Assembly: GCA_964459385.1 (NCBI GenBank)
Contig: CAYWLG010000007.1
Location: 62,001-126,000, forward strand
Source of the DNA: UBA6107 sp964459385
Lineage (GTDB): Bacteria; Chloroflexota; Anaerolineae; Anaerolineales; Anaerolineaceae
Reading direction: 5' to 3'
Length of the DNA: 64,000 bases
The translations under genes and the position numbers were made by a program. Within the stretch, counting starts at the first letter, position 1; each line of letters opens with the position of its first letter. The notes beneath the pieces were generated by a model. It was not told the origin of the DNA and made no database searches. It was given only the letters and a program-made list of their open reading frames with translations. This document shows, piece by piece, positions 33,935 through 42,945 of this stretch.

Positions 33935-35260
33935 TTACTCCAGCGTTTCAGCATTTTGAAGCTCGGCTGGAATTTGACTCACCAGCACCTTGTCGATGCG
34001 GTGGCCGTCCATATCCATGACCTCAAAGCGCAAATTTTCATAATTAAAGTGCTGCCCGGTGGAAGGGATGGCCTCGAGTTGGCTGAGGATGAACCCGGCC
34101 AGGGTTTGATAACCCACTTTTTCTTCGTCGGGCAGGGCATCCAGATCAAACAGGTCTTTCAATTCGTCCACCGGCAGCAGGCCGTCGAGCAGGTAAGAAC
34201 CATCCTCGCGGCGGATGATCTCAGGCTCGGAGGTTTCATCCTGGGCAGGGAGTTCACCCACGATGGCCTCAAGTACATCGAACAGGGTGACCAACCCCAA
34301 CAGGCCGCCATATTCGTCAATGACGAGGGCTTCATGCAGCCCGGACTCGCGTACCAGTTCGAGTACACGCGAGGCGGGGGTGTTTTCGGGCACGAAAATG
34401 GGTTTCTGCACCAGGGGCATCAAGTCGAAATGTTTGCCCGAAAAATGCTGTTCGAGCACATCCTTGGCACGCAGAATGCCAATGACGTTATCGAGGTCCC
34501 CATCGGCCACCGGAAAGCGCGAGTGGCTGCTGTGCAGGATCTGGTCAAAAATGATCTGGGCCGGGTCTTCCAGATCGAGCCATTCGATCTCGGTGCGCGG
34601 GGTCATAATGGCGTTGATGAGACGGTCGTTCAACCGGAACACACCCTCGATCATATCCTGCTCGGATTCTTCAAAAATGCCCACTTGGGTACCTTCTTCG
34701 ACCAGGCCTTTGATTTCTTCTTCGGTGATGGGCGGCTCGGAGCTTTGTGTCACACCCAACAGGCGCATGCCGAGATCGGTAGAAGCCGAGAGCAGGTGGA
34801 TGATAGGAGAAGTGATCTTGGAAATGAATTTCATCGTACCGGCTACGCGCGAAGCGATCTTTTCGGGGTCGTTTAACCCAAGGCGTTTGGGGATCAGTTC
34901 GCCGATGACCAGCGAAAAGTAGGTAGTGATGAGCACCACCAGAAACAGAGAAACCCCACCGGCATAGGGCGCCAGCCAGGGGATCTTTTCCAGCACAACT
35001 TCCAAACGAGATGAAAGGGTGGCGCCGCCCACCGCACCGGTGAGCACGCCCACCAGTGTAATGCCCACCTGCACGGACGAAAGCAGTTTGCTGGTGGATT
35101 CGGTCAGTTCAAGCGCTGTAGCTGCCCCGTGGTCGCCTTCTTCGGCACGCTGCTCCAAACGCAGTTTGCGTGCAGAAACCAACGCGATCTCAGACATGGC
35201 GAAGAAACCGTTGATGAGGATCAAGCCCAGAATGATCAGGATTTCAGTGAAGGTATTCAT
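33935..35260 (-). CDS. CNNM-type transporter / hemolysin C family protein with CBS pair
   Basis: A 441-residue integral membrane protein. The N-terminal DUF21/CNNM membrane domain has about four segments (residues 1-190, including GFFAMSEIALVSARKLRLEQ). A CBS pair follows (about 205-330) and then a CorC/HlyC domain (about 350-430). Related proteins move or sense Mg2+ or Co2+. No link to DNA repair is known to me, yet the gene sits between sbcD and sbcC with 6 and 3 bp spacers. It could be a passenger in the operon. Function by homology only. Confidence 0.9.
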   Translation of the reverse strand: MNTFTEILIILGLILINGFFAMSEIALVSARKLRLEQRAEEGDHGAATALELTESTSKLLSSVQVGITLVGVLTGAVGGATLSSRLEVVLEKIPWLAPYAGGVSLFLVVLITTYFSLVIGELIPKRLGLNDPEKIASRVAGTMKFISKITSPIIHLLSASTDLGMRLLGVTQSSEPPITEEEIKGLVEEGTQVGIFEESEQDMIEGVFRLNDRLINAIMTPRTEIEWLDLEDPAQIIFDQILHSSHSRFPVADGDLDNVIGILRAKDVLEQHFSGKHFDLMPLVQKPIFVPENTPASRVLELVRESGLHEALVIDEYGGLLGLVTLFDVLEAIVGELPAQDETSEPEIIRREDGSYLLDGLLPVDELKDLFDLDALPDEEKVGYQTLAGFILSQLEAIPSTGQHFNYENLRFEVMDMDGHRIDKVLVSQIPAELQNAETLE

Positions 35261-35266
35261 CGAATT

Positions 35267-36517
35267 TTATAAGCTCTCATTTATCTCATCAGCACTGTGG
35301 GTGCTTTGGATGATCTCTTGCGCCAGTTCTTTGAGGGTGTCGCGATCCTGGTTTTTGGTGCTGACCGTGTCCCAATACAGGTCGAGCATTTCGAGCGGGG
35401 TCAGGCTGGTGAGGGTCTGGTTTTCGGGCAGGCGCAGGCGTGCTTCTTCTTGCGGTCGGCGCAGCAAATGAAATTCCAGAGCGCCTGCGCAATGCTCACG
35501 GATTTCTTTTTCATCGATGAACGGTTCCAGCGCGCGCGGATAATCAATGACGAAGCGCATGACGGCATCCTGAATCTGTTCTGGCGCGGGCAGCGCCTGG
35601 CGGATCTTTTCCATCACATCATCGCCGGGTTGAATTTTGAGAGAACGGTCGATGAAGTTGCGTCCCTGCAAGAGACGCAGCACATAGGTCGTTTGGCCGC
35701 GCTCCAACTTGACCATCGAGAAATATTTCTTGTCGGCGGCCTCGCCAAAATCAACCCGTTCAATCGAGCCGGGGTAAACCACGGGCGGATAACTGCCCTT
35801 GCTGAGGTCTTGAACTTTATGAATGTGCCCCAGCGCGACATAATCGAGACGGGCGTCACGCACCAGGTCGCTGGGGATGAGCAGGTCTTTTCCCAGCATG
35901 ATCGAGCGTTCATTGCCATACACGGCGCCCTGCACAGACCCGTGCGCCGTCAACAGGGCCGGCAGTTGGGGGTCCAATTCATCCAGCCACTGGCGTAAAA
36001 CGTTGCCGATGGTGTTTTCCAGCAGTTCCTTCACGTTCTCCGGCTTGCTCTCCGCAGGATCGAGGGCGGCCATAATGGCTGAGCGGAAGATCCACGGCAG
36101 GCTGAGCAGTTGCATGGGCAGGCCTTCGAGGTCAGCCGGTTTGAGAAACTCTGGCTTGGATAGCACGCGCACGTGCGGAATTTGCAGCGTGTCATACTCC
36201 TGCATGGTGTTGGCACGCCCGCTGGCGGGGCTGATATCGTGATTGCCCACCAGCAGCAGGGTCTGGATGTTGGCCTGCGACAGCCGGATGATGCGTTTGC
36301 CCCACTCACGCTGATAAGTGGGGGAAGGGGAACGATCTTTATAAGCATCGCCGGCAAAAAGCACCAGATCTACCTTCTCGTCAATGGCTGCATCCACGAT
36401 GGTATCGAGCGCGTGCAAAAAATCGAGCACGCGTACGGGCAGCCCGCTCTGTGGGTCAAGCTTGCCATGAGCGGCCATATCGATATGGGCGTCGGCGAAA
36501 TGCAAAATTTTGATCAT
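35267..36517 (-). CDS. sbcD: nuclease SbcCD subunit D (Mre11-like)
   Basis: A 416-residue metallophosphoesterase nuclease. Catalytic motifs in order: HFADAHID, LFAGDAYKDR, VGNHD, and the later LTAHGSV and LGHIHKVQ. It forms a complex with SbcC and cuts hairpins and protein-blocked ends using Mn2+. The capping C-terminal part is about 130 residues. It starts 31 bp after the C39-TPR gene ends and is followed by the CNNM gene and then sbcC, so all are probably one transcript. Confidence 0.93.
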   Translation of the reverse strand: MIKILHFADAHIDMAAHGKLDPQSGLPVRVLDFLHALDTIVDAAIDEKVDLVLFAGDAYKDRSPSPTYQREWGKRIIRLSQANIQTLLLVGNHDISPASGRANTMQEYDTLQIPHVRVLSKPEFLKPADLEGLPMQLLSLPWIFRSAIMAALDPAESKPENVKELLENTIGNVLRQWLDELDPQLPALLTAHGSVQGAVYGNERSIMLGKDLLIPSDLVRDARLDYVALGHIHKVQDLSKGSYPPVVYPGSIERVDFGEAADKKYFSMVKLERGQTTYVLRLLQGRNFIDRSLKIQPGDDVMEKIRQALPAPEQIQDAVMRFVIDYPRALEPFIDEKEIREHCAGALEFHLLRRPQEEARLRLPENQTLTSLTPLEMLDLYWDTVSTKNQDRDTLKELAQEIIQSTHSADEINESL

Positions 36518-36548
36518 GGTCGTTTTATATACTCGTTAAAGGATCCCT

Positions 36549-37820
36549 TTAAGGGTTCACGCCGATCTGCTGCAGCAAGGCCAGGCTGGGCGCAAAGCCT
36601 TCGTGAACATCCAGGCTCTTGTGCAGGTCGGCGATCGCGCCGGTCTGGTCGCCGGTTTCGAGTTCTGCCATAGCGCGCCAGTAGTAGCTCTCTTCGAGAA
36701 TCGGTTCGCTCATGGCATCCAAAGTGGTCGTGGCCAGATTGATCACATCCTGATAGCGGCCGGTGTAATAGTAAGCAAAGTACGGCCCGGTCTGATACCA
36801 CATCATGCGCCAGGGACGATCCGCTTCTGCAATGTTGGGGTAGATACTGTAAGCCTGATCGTAGGCGGAGGCTGCATCGGTGTAAGAAAGCAGGTCAACC
36901 GAACTGCTGCCTAAATTAAACCAGGCGAAAAATTGATCGCGTTCATCGCTGAGGGCGGCAGTGTCGGCTTTGGCACGCTCATAGGCGATCTGGTAAGCGT
37001 TTGCTTCGTCTGCTAGCGGGCCAAGCAGATTGAGCACATCGTTCTGCTTGTCTTGTGGGTATACCAAAAGAAAAACGAAATTAAAGGCCCGCCAGTTGCG
37101 GTAAAGATCGTCATACGAAATAGAAAAGCTGGCTGCATCTGGTTTGGAAATGAGAAAATAAGAGTCCTGCGTTTTAAACTGTGAGGTGGTGTCGTCATAA
37201 CCGATGACGAGCTCGTAGTGGCCCATCCAGCCTTCTCCATCCACGTCGAACCCCTTTTCGATCATTACTGGAAAGCCGGCATTGAGCAGGGCTTTGAGCG
37301 TTTGCAGATCGCCGCCCACGCGTACCATCGCCTGATATTCGGTGTCGTTCAGTATGAAGTTTTCCAACTCATAGGGCATGACGTTCTTGTCGCGGTCGTT
37401 TGGCTTGACCACCGGGGCAATATCCAGTTGGGTGCCCACCCAGTGCCAGTAAGACAAATACATCGAAAGCGTGGCCGGGCCGCAGTTGTTCCAGGCCTGG
37501 GGTTCGGCCCTTACCCCTTTGACGAAAGCCGAGGCTGGCAATGGGGTGGGTGTTATGGTAGGTGTGGCACTTGGTTCAGGTGTGGATTCGACCGGGGTGC
37601 TGGTAGGTGCGCTGGTGGCCGTTGCCGTCACTGAGCTGGTACCGCTTTGCCCCGGGGTGAAGACGATCTGCTCGGGTGGGTTCAGTTTATATTTGATCTC
37701 TGCATAGATCTGCTGGGCGTGAAAAGAGACCCGTGACCAAACAGGAGGCAAAAAGAGGAGGATGACCCCTAAAACAAGAACGGCAATAACGCCGAATAGA
37801 AATCTACGTTTTTTGTTCAT
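36549..37820 (-). CDS. C39-like cysteine peptidase with TPR domain, membrane-anchored (paralogue 1)
   Basis: A 423-residue protein. It has an N-terminal membrane helix (about 8-25) and a Thr/Pro/Ser-rich linker (about 60-98). The papain-like C39 domain carries the catalytic residues Cys113 (WNNCGPATL), His201 (GHYELVIGYDD) and probably Asp219. A TPR-like helical domain fills the C-terminal half. The C39 domain is outside the membrane by topology. A closely similar protein is encoded at 47879. The substrate is unknown; C39 proteins often cleave Gly-Gly leaders but no peptide substrate or ABC transporter is nearby. The promoter appears leaderless. Confidence 0.8.
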   Translation of the reverse strand: MNKKRRFLFGVIAVLVLGVILLFLPPVWSRVSFHAQQIYAEIKYKLNPPEQIVFTPGQSGTSSVTATATSAPTSTPVESTPEPSATPTITPTPLPASAFVKGVRAEPQAWNNCGPATLSMYLSYWHWVGTQLDIAPVVKPNDRDKNVMPYELENFILNDTEYQAMVRVGGDLQTLKALLNAGFPVMIEKGFDVDGEGWMGHYELVIGYDDTTSQFKTQDSYFLISKPDAASFSISYDDLYRNWRAFNFVFLLVYPQDKQNDVLNLLGPLADEANAYQIAYERAKADTAALSDERDQFFAWFNLGSSSVDLLSYTDAASAYDQAYSIYPNIAEADRPWRMMWYQTGPYFAYYYTGRYQDVINLATTTLDAMSEPILEESYYWRAMAELETGDQTGAIADLHKSLDVHEGFAPSLALLQQIGVNP

Positions 37821-37826
37821 AGTGAG

Positions 37827-37835
37827 ATTATAACA
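37827..37835 (-). promoter_or_regulatory. extended -10 of a leaderless promoter for C39-TPR paralogue 1
   Basis: Reading minus: TGTTATAAT, then 6 nt, then the ATG at 37820. No ribosome site is visible. Confidence 0.55.
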
Positions 37836-37882
37836 TTGGCTACCAAACGAACTTATTTGTCTGACAGGCCGGGATTATAAAA

Positions 37883-37918
37883 AAAAGGGATCTGGTTTTT
37901 ATTCTCCAGATCCCTTTT
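37883..37918 (-). terminator. intrinsic terminator after dnaK
   Basis: Perfect 13-bp stem (37883-37895 with 37906-37918), 10-nt loop. The minus-strand continuation is TTTTTTTTATAA. Confidence 0.92.
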
Positions 37919-37949
37919 AGACTCGTTTTACTGAAACAGGCTGATCCTG

Positions 37950-39848
37950 TTATTTTTCGGTGAACTCACCATCCACCACATCGCCATCGGAGGAGCCACC
38001 GCTTTGCTGTGAACCGGAATCTCCGGCCTGCGGCCCGGCAGATCCGCCGGCCTGCTGCGTGGCCTGTGAGACCTTGGCAAACTGCTGCTGCAGTTCATCG
38101 GTGAGGCTGCGGATGCGGCTGACATCCTCGCCATTGAGGGCGGTGCGCAGTTCTTGCAGCTTGGTGTTGAGGCTGTCTTTCATCTCAGCAGGCATCTTGT
38201 CGCCCTGTTCTTTGATGGCCTTCTCGACTTGATAGGCGGTGTTATCGCCCAGGTTGCGTACTTCAGCCAGCTCTTTGAGCTTCTCATCTTCCGCGGCATG
38301 TGCCTTGGCTTCTTCTACCATGCGTTCGATGTCGTTCTTTTGCAGGTTGGTCGAAGCGGTTATGGTCACTTTCTGCTCACGGCCGGTGGCTTTGTCTTTG
38401 GCGGTCACGTTCAAAATACCGTTGGCGTCGATATCGAAGGTCACTTCGATCTGCGGCAGGCCACGCGGGGCAGGCGGAATGCCTTCCAGGCGGAAGCGGC
38501 CCAGGCTCATGTTATCAGTAGCCATCGGGCGTTCGCCCTGCAGCACGTGGATATCCACGGCGGTCTGGCTGTCTTCGGCGGTCGAGAAGATCTGCGATTT
38601 GCGGATCGGGATGGTGGTGTTGCGCTCAATGACCTTGGTCATGACAGCGCCCATCGTCTCGACACCCAGCGAAAGCGGGGTCACATCCAGCAAGAGGATG
38701 TCTTTGACTTCGCCGCCCAGCACACCGCCCTGGATGGCTGCACCAATGGCAACCACCTCATCGGGGTTGACGCCTTTGTTCGGCTCTTTGTTGATCAGCT
38801 TACGCACCAGATCGACCACCTGTGGCATACGAGAAGAGCCACCCACCAGCACCAGCTCATCGATCTGCGAAGCGTTCAGTCCGGCATCTTTCAAAGCGCT
38901 TTCGAACGGTTTCTTGCAGCGTTCGAGCAGCGGAGCGGTCATTTGCTCAAATTTGGCACGGGTCAACTTCAATTGCAGGTGTTTCGGGCCGGAGGCATCT
39001 GCGGTGATGTAGGGCAGGTTGATCTCTGTTTCCATCACAGTAGAAAGCTCGATCTTGGCCTTTTCGGCAGCCTCACGCAGGCGTTGTAACGCCTGGCGGT
39101 CGCCGCGCAGGTCAATGCCCTGGTCGGCTTTGAAGGTGTCGGCAGCCCAGTTCACGACTACTTCGTCCCAATCGTCACCACCCAGATGCGTATCGCCGCT
39201 GGTCGATTTGACTTCAAAAACACCGTCTCCTACTTCAAGGACAGAGACATCAAAGGTGCCACCGCCCAGGTCGAAGACGAGGATCTTTTCGTTTTTCTTC
39301 TTGTCCAACCCATAGGCCAGAGCCGAAGCAGTTGGTTCATTGATGATGCGCAGCACTTCCAGACCGGCAATGCGGCCGGCGTCTTTGGTGGCCTGGCGCT
39401 GGCTGTCGTTAAAGTAAGCCGGCACCGTGATCACTGCCTGGGTAACGGTCTCGCCCAGAAAAGCTTCAGCATCCGCTTTGAGCTTGGCCAAAATCATGGC
39501 CGAGATCTCTTGCGGTGAATAATCTTTGTTGGTGGCCGGAATGTGCACACGGGCATCCTGTGAAGGGCCGGCAACCACCTGATAGGGCACCATCTTGCGT
39601 TCGCTCTCTACTTCATCGAAGCGGCGCCCCATGAAACGTTTGATCGAAAACACGGTGTTTTCGGGGTTGATCACAGCCTGACGTTTGGCCGTTTGGCCTA
39701 CCAGACGTTCACCGTTCTTTGAGAAAGCCACCACTGAAGGGCAGAGGCGCGAGCCCTCGGCTGTGGTGATGACCACAGGATCGCCGCCCTGCATGACGGA
39801 TACAACTGAGTTTGTAGTACCGAGGTCGATACCTATAATCTTTGACAT
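37950..39848 (-). CDS. dnaK: chaperone DnaK (Hsp70)
   Basis: A 632-residue Hsp70. The N-terminal ATPase domain starts IGIDLGTTNSVV and contains VFDLGGGTFDVSVL and ELVLVGGSSRMP. The substrate-binding domain includes LLDVTPLSLGVET, and the C-terminus ends in a Gly/Ser-rich tail. It folds and protects unfolded proteins with DnaJ and GrpE, which are not adjacent here. Ribosome site AAGGAG lies before the ATG. I looked for a CIRCE element (TTAGCACTC inverted repeat) upstream and did not find one, so heat control, if any, uses another signal. Confidence 0.97.
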   Translation of the reverse strand: MSKIIGIDLGTTNSVVSVMQGGDPVVITTAEGSRLCPSVVAFSKNGERLVGQTAKRQAVINPENTVFSIKRFMGRRFDEVESERKMVPYQVVAGPSQDARVHIPATNKDYSPQEISAMILAKLKADAEAFLGETVTQAVITVPAYFNDSQRQATKDAGRIAGLEVLRIINEPTASALAYGLDKKKNEKILVFDLGGGTFDVSVLEVGDGVFEVKSTSGDTHLGGDDWDEVVVNWAADTFKADQGIDLRGDRQALQRLREAAEKAKIELSTVMETEINLPYITADASGPKHLQLKLTRAKFEQMTAPLLERCKKPFESALKDAGLNASQIDELVLVGGSSRMPQVVDLVRKLINKEPNKGVNPDEVVAIGAAIQGGVLGGEVKDILLLDVTPLSLGVETMGAVMTKVIERNTTIPIRKSQIFSTAEDSQTAVDIHVLQGERPMATDNMSLGRFRLEGIPPAPRGLPQIEVTFDIDANGILNVTAKDKATGREQKVTITASTNLQKNDIERMVEEAKAHAAEDEKLKELAEVRNLGDNTAYQVEKAIKEQGDKMPAEMKDSLNTKLQELRTALNGEDVSRIRSLTDELQQQFAKVSQATQQAGGSAGPQAGDSGSQQSGGSSDGDVVDGEFTEK

Positions 39849-39993
39849 TTTGCAGCTCCTTGAAACAAAAATAACTTAATTGCATTTGTTAATATAAGAC
39901 CCAATTGCAAGAAGAACGTTAACAAGTTGTTTGAATTTTGTAGGTGGGCCGATTTTTCACCGTTTTGAGAGGATTTTCGGCTAAAACCGGCAT

Positions 39994-40001
39994 GCTATAA
40001 T
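39994..40001 (+). promoter_or_regulatory. extended -10 of the NfeD-protease gene
   Basis: TGCTATAAT. A short leader with a GAGGA ribosome site follows, so it is not leaderless. This also argues against an in-frame ATG at 40000 as the start. Confidence 0.45.
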
Positions 40002-40020
40002 GAATTTAACTGAGGACAAT

Positions 40021-41352
40021 ATGAAGAATCGATTCTGGCTCTCAACTCTGCTATTAACTGTCTTGGCAGCAACTATGCTGCTCGGTTTGTTTCAATCTCC
40101 GGCTCAGGCGCAGGCTGCCTCGCCCAATGTGGTCACTGTCAAGCTGGATGGCCCCCTTTCTCCCGTGTGGCGTGAGATCTTGCAGCGCTCAGTGGATATG
40201 GCGACCAATCAGCGCAGCCAGGCGATCATCGTTGAATTGAACACCACCGGGGGCAGTATCGATCTGATGAACCAGTTGGTGCAGATCATGCTCAACAGCC
40301 CGGTGCCCGTGGTGGTATATGTGTCTCCGCAGGGCGCGATGGCGGCTTCGGCCGGCACGATCCTCACCCTGGCGGGCAACTTCTCGGCCATGGCGCCCAG
40401 CACCATCATTGGGGCAGCCAGCCCGGTGGGTTCTCAAGGGGAAGACATTGCCAGCACCGAAGAAACCAAGATCAAAGAAGCTCTTAAAGCCACTGTGCGT
40501 ACTCTGGCTGCACATCGCGGCAGCGCAGCCATCACGCTGGCAGAATCGGCCATTGATTCGGCCAAAGCCGCTTCGGCTCAGGAAGCTCTGCAGGCCGGAC
40601 TGGTAGACTTTATCGCCACCGACTTGAACGATCTGCTCGATCAGTTGGATGGTCAAACCGTGGAAATGAACGGCGTGACGATCACCCTGCAGACCCGTTT
40701 GGCGGCGATCAGCGAAACGCCGATCACCCCGGTTGAAAATGTGCTGGCTTTGCTCACCAATCCCAATATCGTCTTTTTGCTGCTGGCAATTGCAGTGCAG
40801 GCGATTCTGATCGAAATTTCGCACCCGGGCGGCTGGGTGGCCGGCTTTATCGGCGCCGTTTTGTTGGCTATTTCGATCTATGGCATGAACCTTCTTTCGG
40901 TCAACTGGGTAGGGCTCATCCTCATGGGGGTGGCCTTTGTGCTCTTTATTTTGGACATCAAAGCGCCTACACACGGCGCACTGACTGCGGTGGGCACGGC
41001 GACCTTTATTGCCGGTGCGCTGGTGCTGTTCAATTCGGCGCGTGTACCGAAATTTTCTAATGTGTCTGTGCCATTGGTGGTAACCGTAGGCGTGTTGATG
41101 GGTCTTTCATTCTTTGCCATCGTAATGATCGCAGTGCGAGCCATGCGCGCCCCGGTGGTAACGGGCAAGGAAGCCATGACTGGCAAAGAAGGCTTTGCAC
41201 TGGGCGTGGTGAATCCAAACGGGATCGTTCAGGTAGCCGGTGAACAATGGAGCGCTTTATTGGCGCCCGGTTCGCAGCCAATCGGTAAAAATGACCGTGT
41301 GATCGTGGTGGAAGTGAGGGGGTTGAAACTGGTGGTGAAAAAGAAAGAATAG
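40021..41352 (+). CDS. NfeD-like membrane-bound serine protease (ClpP-class)
   Basis: A 443-residue membrane protein: signal peptide (residues 1 to about 28), a ClpP-like domain (about 35-220) and four to five membrane helices followed by an OB-fold NfeD domain (about 380-443). The nucleophile Ser is in GAMAASAGTILTL, with a Gly-rich LNTTGGSID motif before it; the partner Lys is in the later helical part of the domain. These proteins cleave stomatin-like membrane proteins. No stomatin gene is adjacent. The start at 40021 gives a proper signal peptide after GAGGA. Confidence 0.85.
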   Translation: MKNRFWLSTLLLTVLAATMLLGLFQSPAQAQAASPNVVTVKLDGPLSPVWREILQRSVDMATNQRSQAIIVELNTTGGSIDLMNQLVQIMLNSPVPVVVYVSPQGAMAASAGTILTLAGNFSAMAPSTIIGAASPVGSQGEDIASTEETKIKEALKATVRTLAAHRGSAAITLAESAIDSAKAASAQEALQAGLVDFIATDLNDLLDQLDGQTVEMNGVTITLQTRLAAISETPITPVENVLALLTNPNIVFLLLAIAVQAILIEISHPGGWVAGFIGAVLLAISIYGMNLLSVNWVGLILMGVAFVLFILDIKAPTHGALTAVGTATFIAGALVLFNSARVPKFSNVSVPLVVTVGVLMGLSFFAIVMIAVRAMRAPVVTGKEAMTGKEGFALGVVNPNGIVQVAGEQWSALLAPGSQPIGKNDRVIVVEVRGLKLVVKKKE

Positions 41353-41364
41353 AACAGGATCAAC

Positions 41365-42078
41365 TTAGTTGGTCGGTGCACTTTTTCTGAACTGGTAATC
41401 GTTACACAGATCGGTAAGTGGGCAATGAGCACAATCGGGGGTGCGGGCATGGCAGATTTCGCGCCCCAGCCGGATGATGTTCAGATGGGCGGCGTAATAA
41501 TCCTGCGGCGGCATGGAGGCTTCGAGCAGGTCGTGCGCTTCTTCCAGGCTGATGCCGGCGGGACGCAGACCCAACCGGCCGCTGACCCGGTAAATGTGTG
41601 TGTCCACTGGGAAGGCCGGCCGCCCCAGCGAAAATTGCAGCACGATGGCGGCGGTTTTGCGGCCAACCCCTTTAAACTTTAACAACCATTGCCGGGCCTC
41701 TTCGAGGGGCAGATCGGCCAAAAAGCTCAGGTCCAGCTTGCCGCGTTCGGCAGTGATCTGACGCAGCACTTCTTGAATGCGCGGGCCTTTTTGGTTGGCC
41801 AGCCCGGCAATGCGGATGCACTTGATCACGTCGTTCAATGGAGCGTCGCGCACAGCCTCCCAACTATCAAAATGCGCCTTGAGCTTGTTGAAGGCCAGAT
41901 CGCGATTGCGGTCATTGGTGTTTTGCGAGAGGATGGTGGAGACCAGTTCATCCAGAGGGGGCAAGGGGTTGCGCCAGGTGGGTTCACCATAAAAAGCCAG
42001 CAGGCGAGCCACCACCTGACGGGTCTTGGTCTCGCCTGAAGAATCGTTTGCCAGAACAACCGGAGCTTTACTCTTCAC
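41365..42078 (-). CDS. nth: endonuclease III-like DNA glycosylase
   Basis: A 237-residue HhH base-excision glycosylase. The HhH loop FKGVGRKTA carries catalytic Lys141, the catalytic Asp is 159 (VDTHIYRV), and the C-terminal [4Fe-4S] cluster is Cys209, 216, 219 and 225. It cuts oxidised pyrimidines and nicks abasic sites. Start at 42078 lies inside the end of the MBL gene, an 11-bp overlap, so the two are translationally linked. Length is slightly above the usual 210. An endonuclease III-like glycosylase of another specificity is possible. Confidence 0.87.
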   Translation of the reverse strand: MKSKAPVVLANDSSGETKTRQVVARLLAFYGEPTWRNPLPPLDELVSTILSQNTNDRNRDLAFNKLKAHFDSWEAVRDAPLNDVIKCIRIAGLANQKGPRIQEVLRQITAERGKLDLSFLADLPLEEARQWLLKFKGVGRKTAAIVLQFSLGRPAFPVDTHIYRVSGRLGLRPAGISLEEAHDLLEASMPPQDYYAAHLNIIRLGREICHARTPDCAHCPLTDLCNDYQFRKSAPTN

Positions 42079-42922
42079 TCAATTCCTGTGAGGCGTGCAA
42101 ATGATTGTTGATGTAGTGTTGTAAGCCCCAGCGCAGACGCAGTGCATAGTGTTCCATGCGGTCTGCCGGCGCATCGAAAGATTTGAGCAGTTGATTGACC
42201 GATCTTTCGACCTCTCCCGGCCCGGTGTTGTTACTGATTCTTTCAAGTTGGTGTTCCACTTTTTCGAGGAAGCGCACCTGTTCTTTGACCTGGTCGTAGG
42301 TGATGACCCCGCCGCGGCCGGAAATGAGAGTGTAATTACGCATAGCCGGGGTGGCAAGAATTGCCAGCGTTTCCTTCCAGGTAGGAATATCTGCACTGGC
42401 CAGGAAGGGCGGCGCATTGGGTACAACCGCATCGCCCAAAAAGAGCACTTTTTCTTCGGGTAAGTTCGTCCAGATAGCGCCAGTGGAGGGGCCGGGATGG
42501 TATTCAAGGATCATTGGGCTGGCTTCCCAGTGGATTTCGAGCCGGTTGCTGAAGGTGATCTCAGGGGCGGCCCAGCGGATGGAGCCGAGGCCGTTGCTGA
42601 GTTCCCACTCTGCGCCGGTTTCAACGGTCTGCGCTTTGAAGGTTACCGGGCGGTCGCGGAAGATTTGTGCCATCTTGTCGTGGCCGATGACCATGCACTC
42701 GATCTGGCGCGAACCCAGTGTGCGGTCAAAATGGGCGTCAAGATTGATCAAAACACGATCTACGCCACCACTCATGGTAAGCAGTGACATGCGCCAGGTG
42801 CGAATATCTTCGGGCCTGAAAGGCGCGTCGATCTGGATCAATCCATGCGGCCAGTTGATGGCACCAAGGGTGACACCGGGGTAAGCTGTTTCGATGTAAA
42901 TATGCGGAGCAATCTCTTGCAT
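42068..42922 (-). CDS. MBL-fold protein with degenerate metal-binding site
   Basis: A 284-residue protein with MBL-fold layout, but the metal ligands are altered. The usual HxHxDH is D62-A-H64-F-D66-R67. A later His142 and Asp164 (FLGDAV) remain. The final His position is Arg202 (SGRGG). A catalytic dinuclear zinc site therefore looks unlikely, though a single metal site is conceivable. The ribosome site is GAGGAG. It sits between a histidine kinase and the endonuclease III gene in one operon. Function unknown; a regulatory or binding role is an inference. Confidence 0.8.
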   Translation of the reverse strand: MQEIAPHIYIETAYPGVTLGAINWPHGLIQIDAPFRPEDIRTWRMSLLTMSGGVDRVLINLDAHFDRTLGSRQIECMVIGHDKMAQIFRDRPVTFKAQTVETGAEWELSNGLGSIRWAAPEITFSNRLEIHWEASPMILEYHPGPSTGAIWTNLPEEKVLFLGDAVVPNAPPFLASADIPTWKETLAILATPAMRNYTLISGRGGVITYDQVKEQVRFLEKVEHQLERISNNTGPGEVERSVNQLLKSFDAPADRMEHYALRLRWGLQHYINNHLHASQELSEE

Positions 42923-42945
42923 TGGTACTCCTCAAACAGGGAAAA

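Noticed and set aside
39849..40000. CIRCE heat-shock operator before dnaK
   Set aside because: No TTAGCACTC inverted repeat or close variant was found.
41353..41364. Terminator between the NfeD-protease gene and convergent nth
   Set aside because: Only 12 bp lie between the genes and no stem is present.
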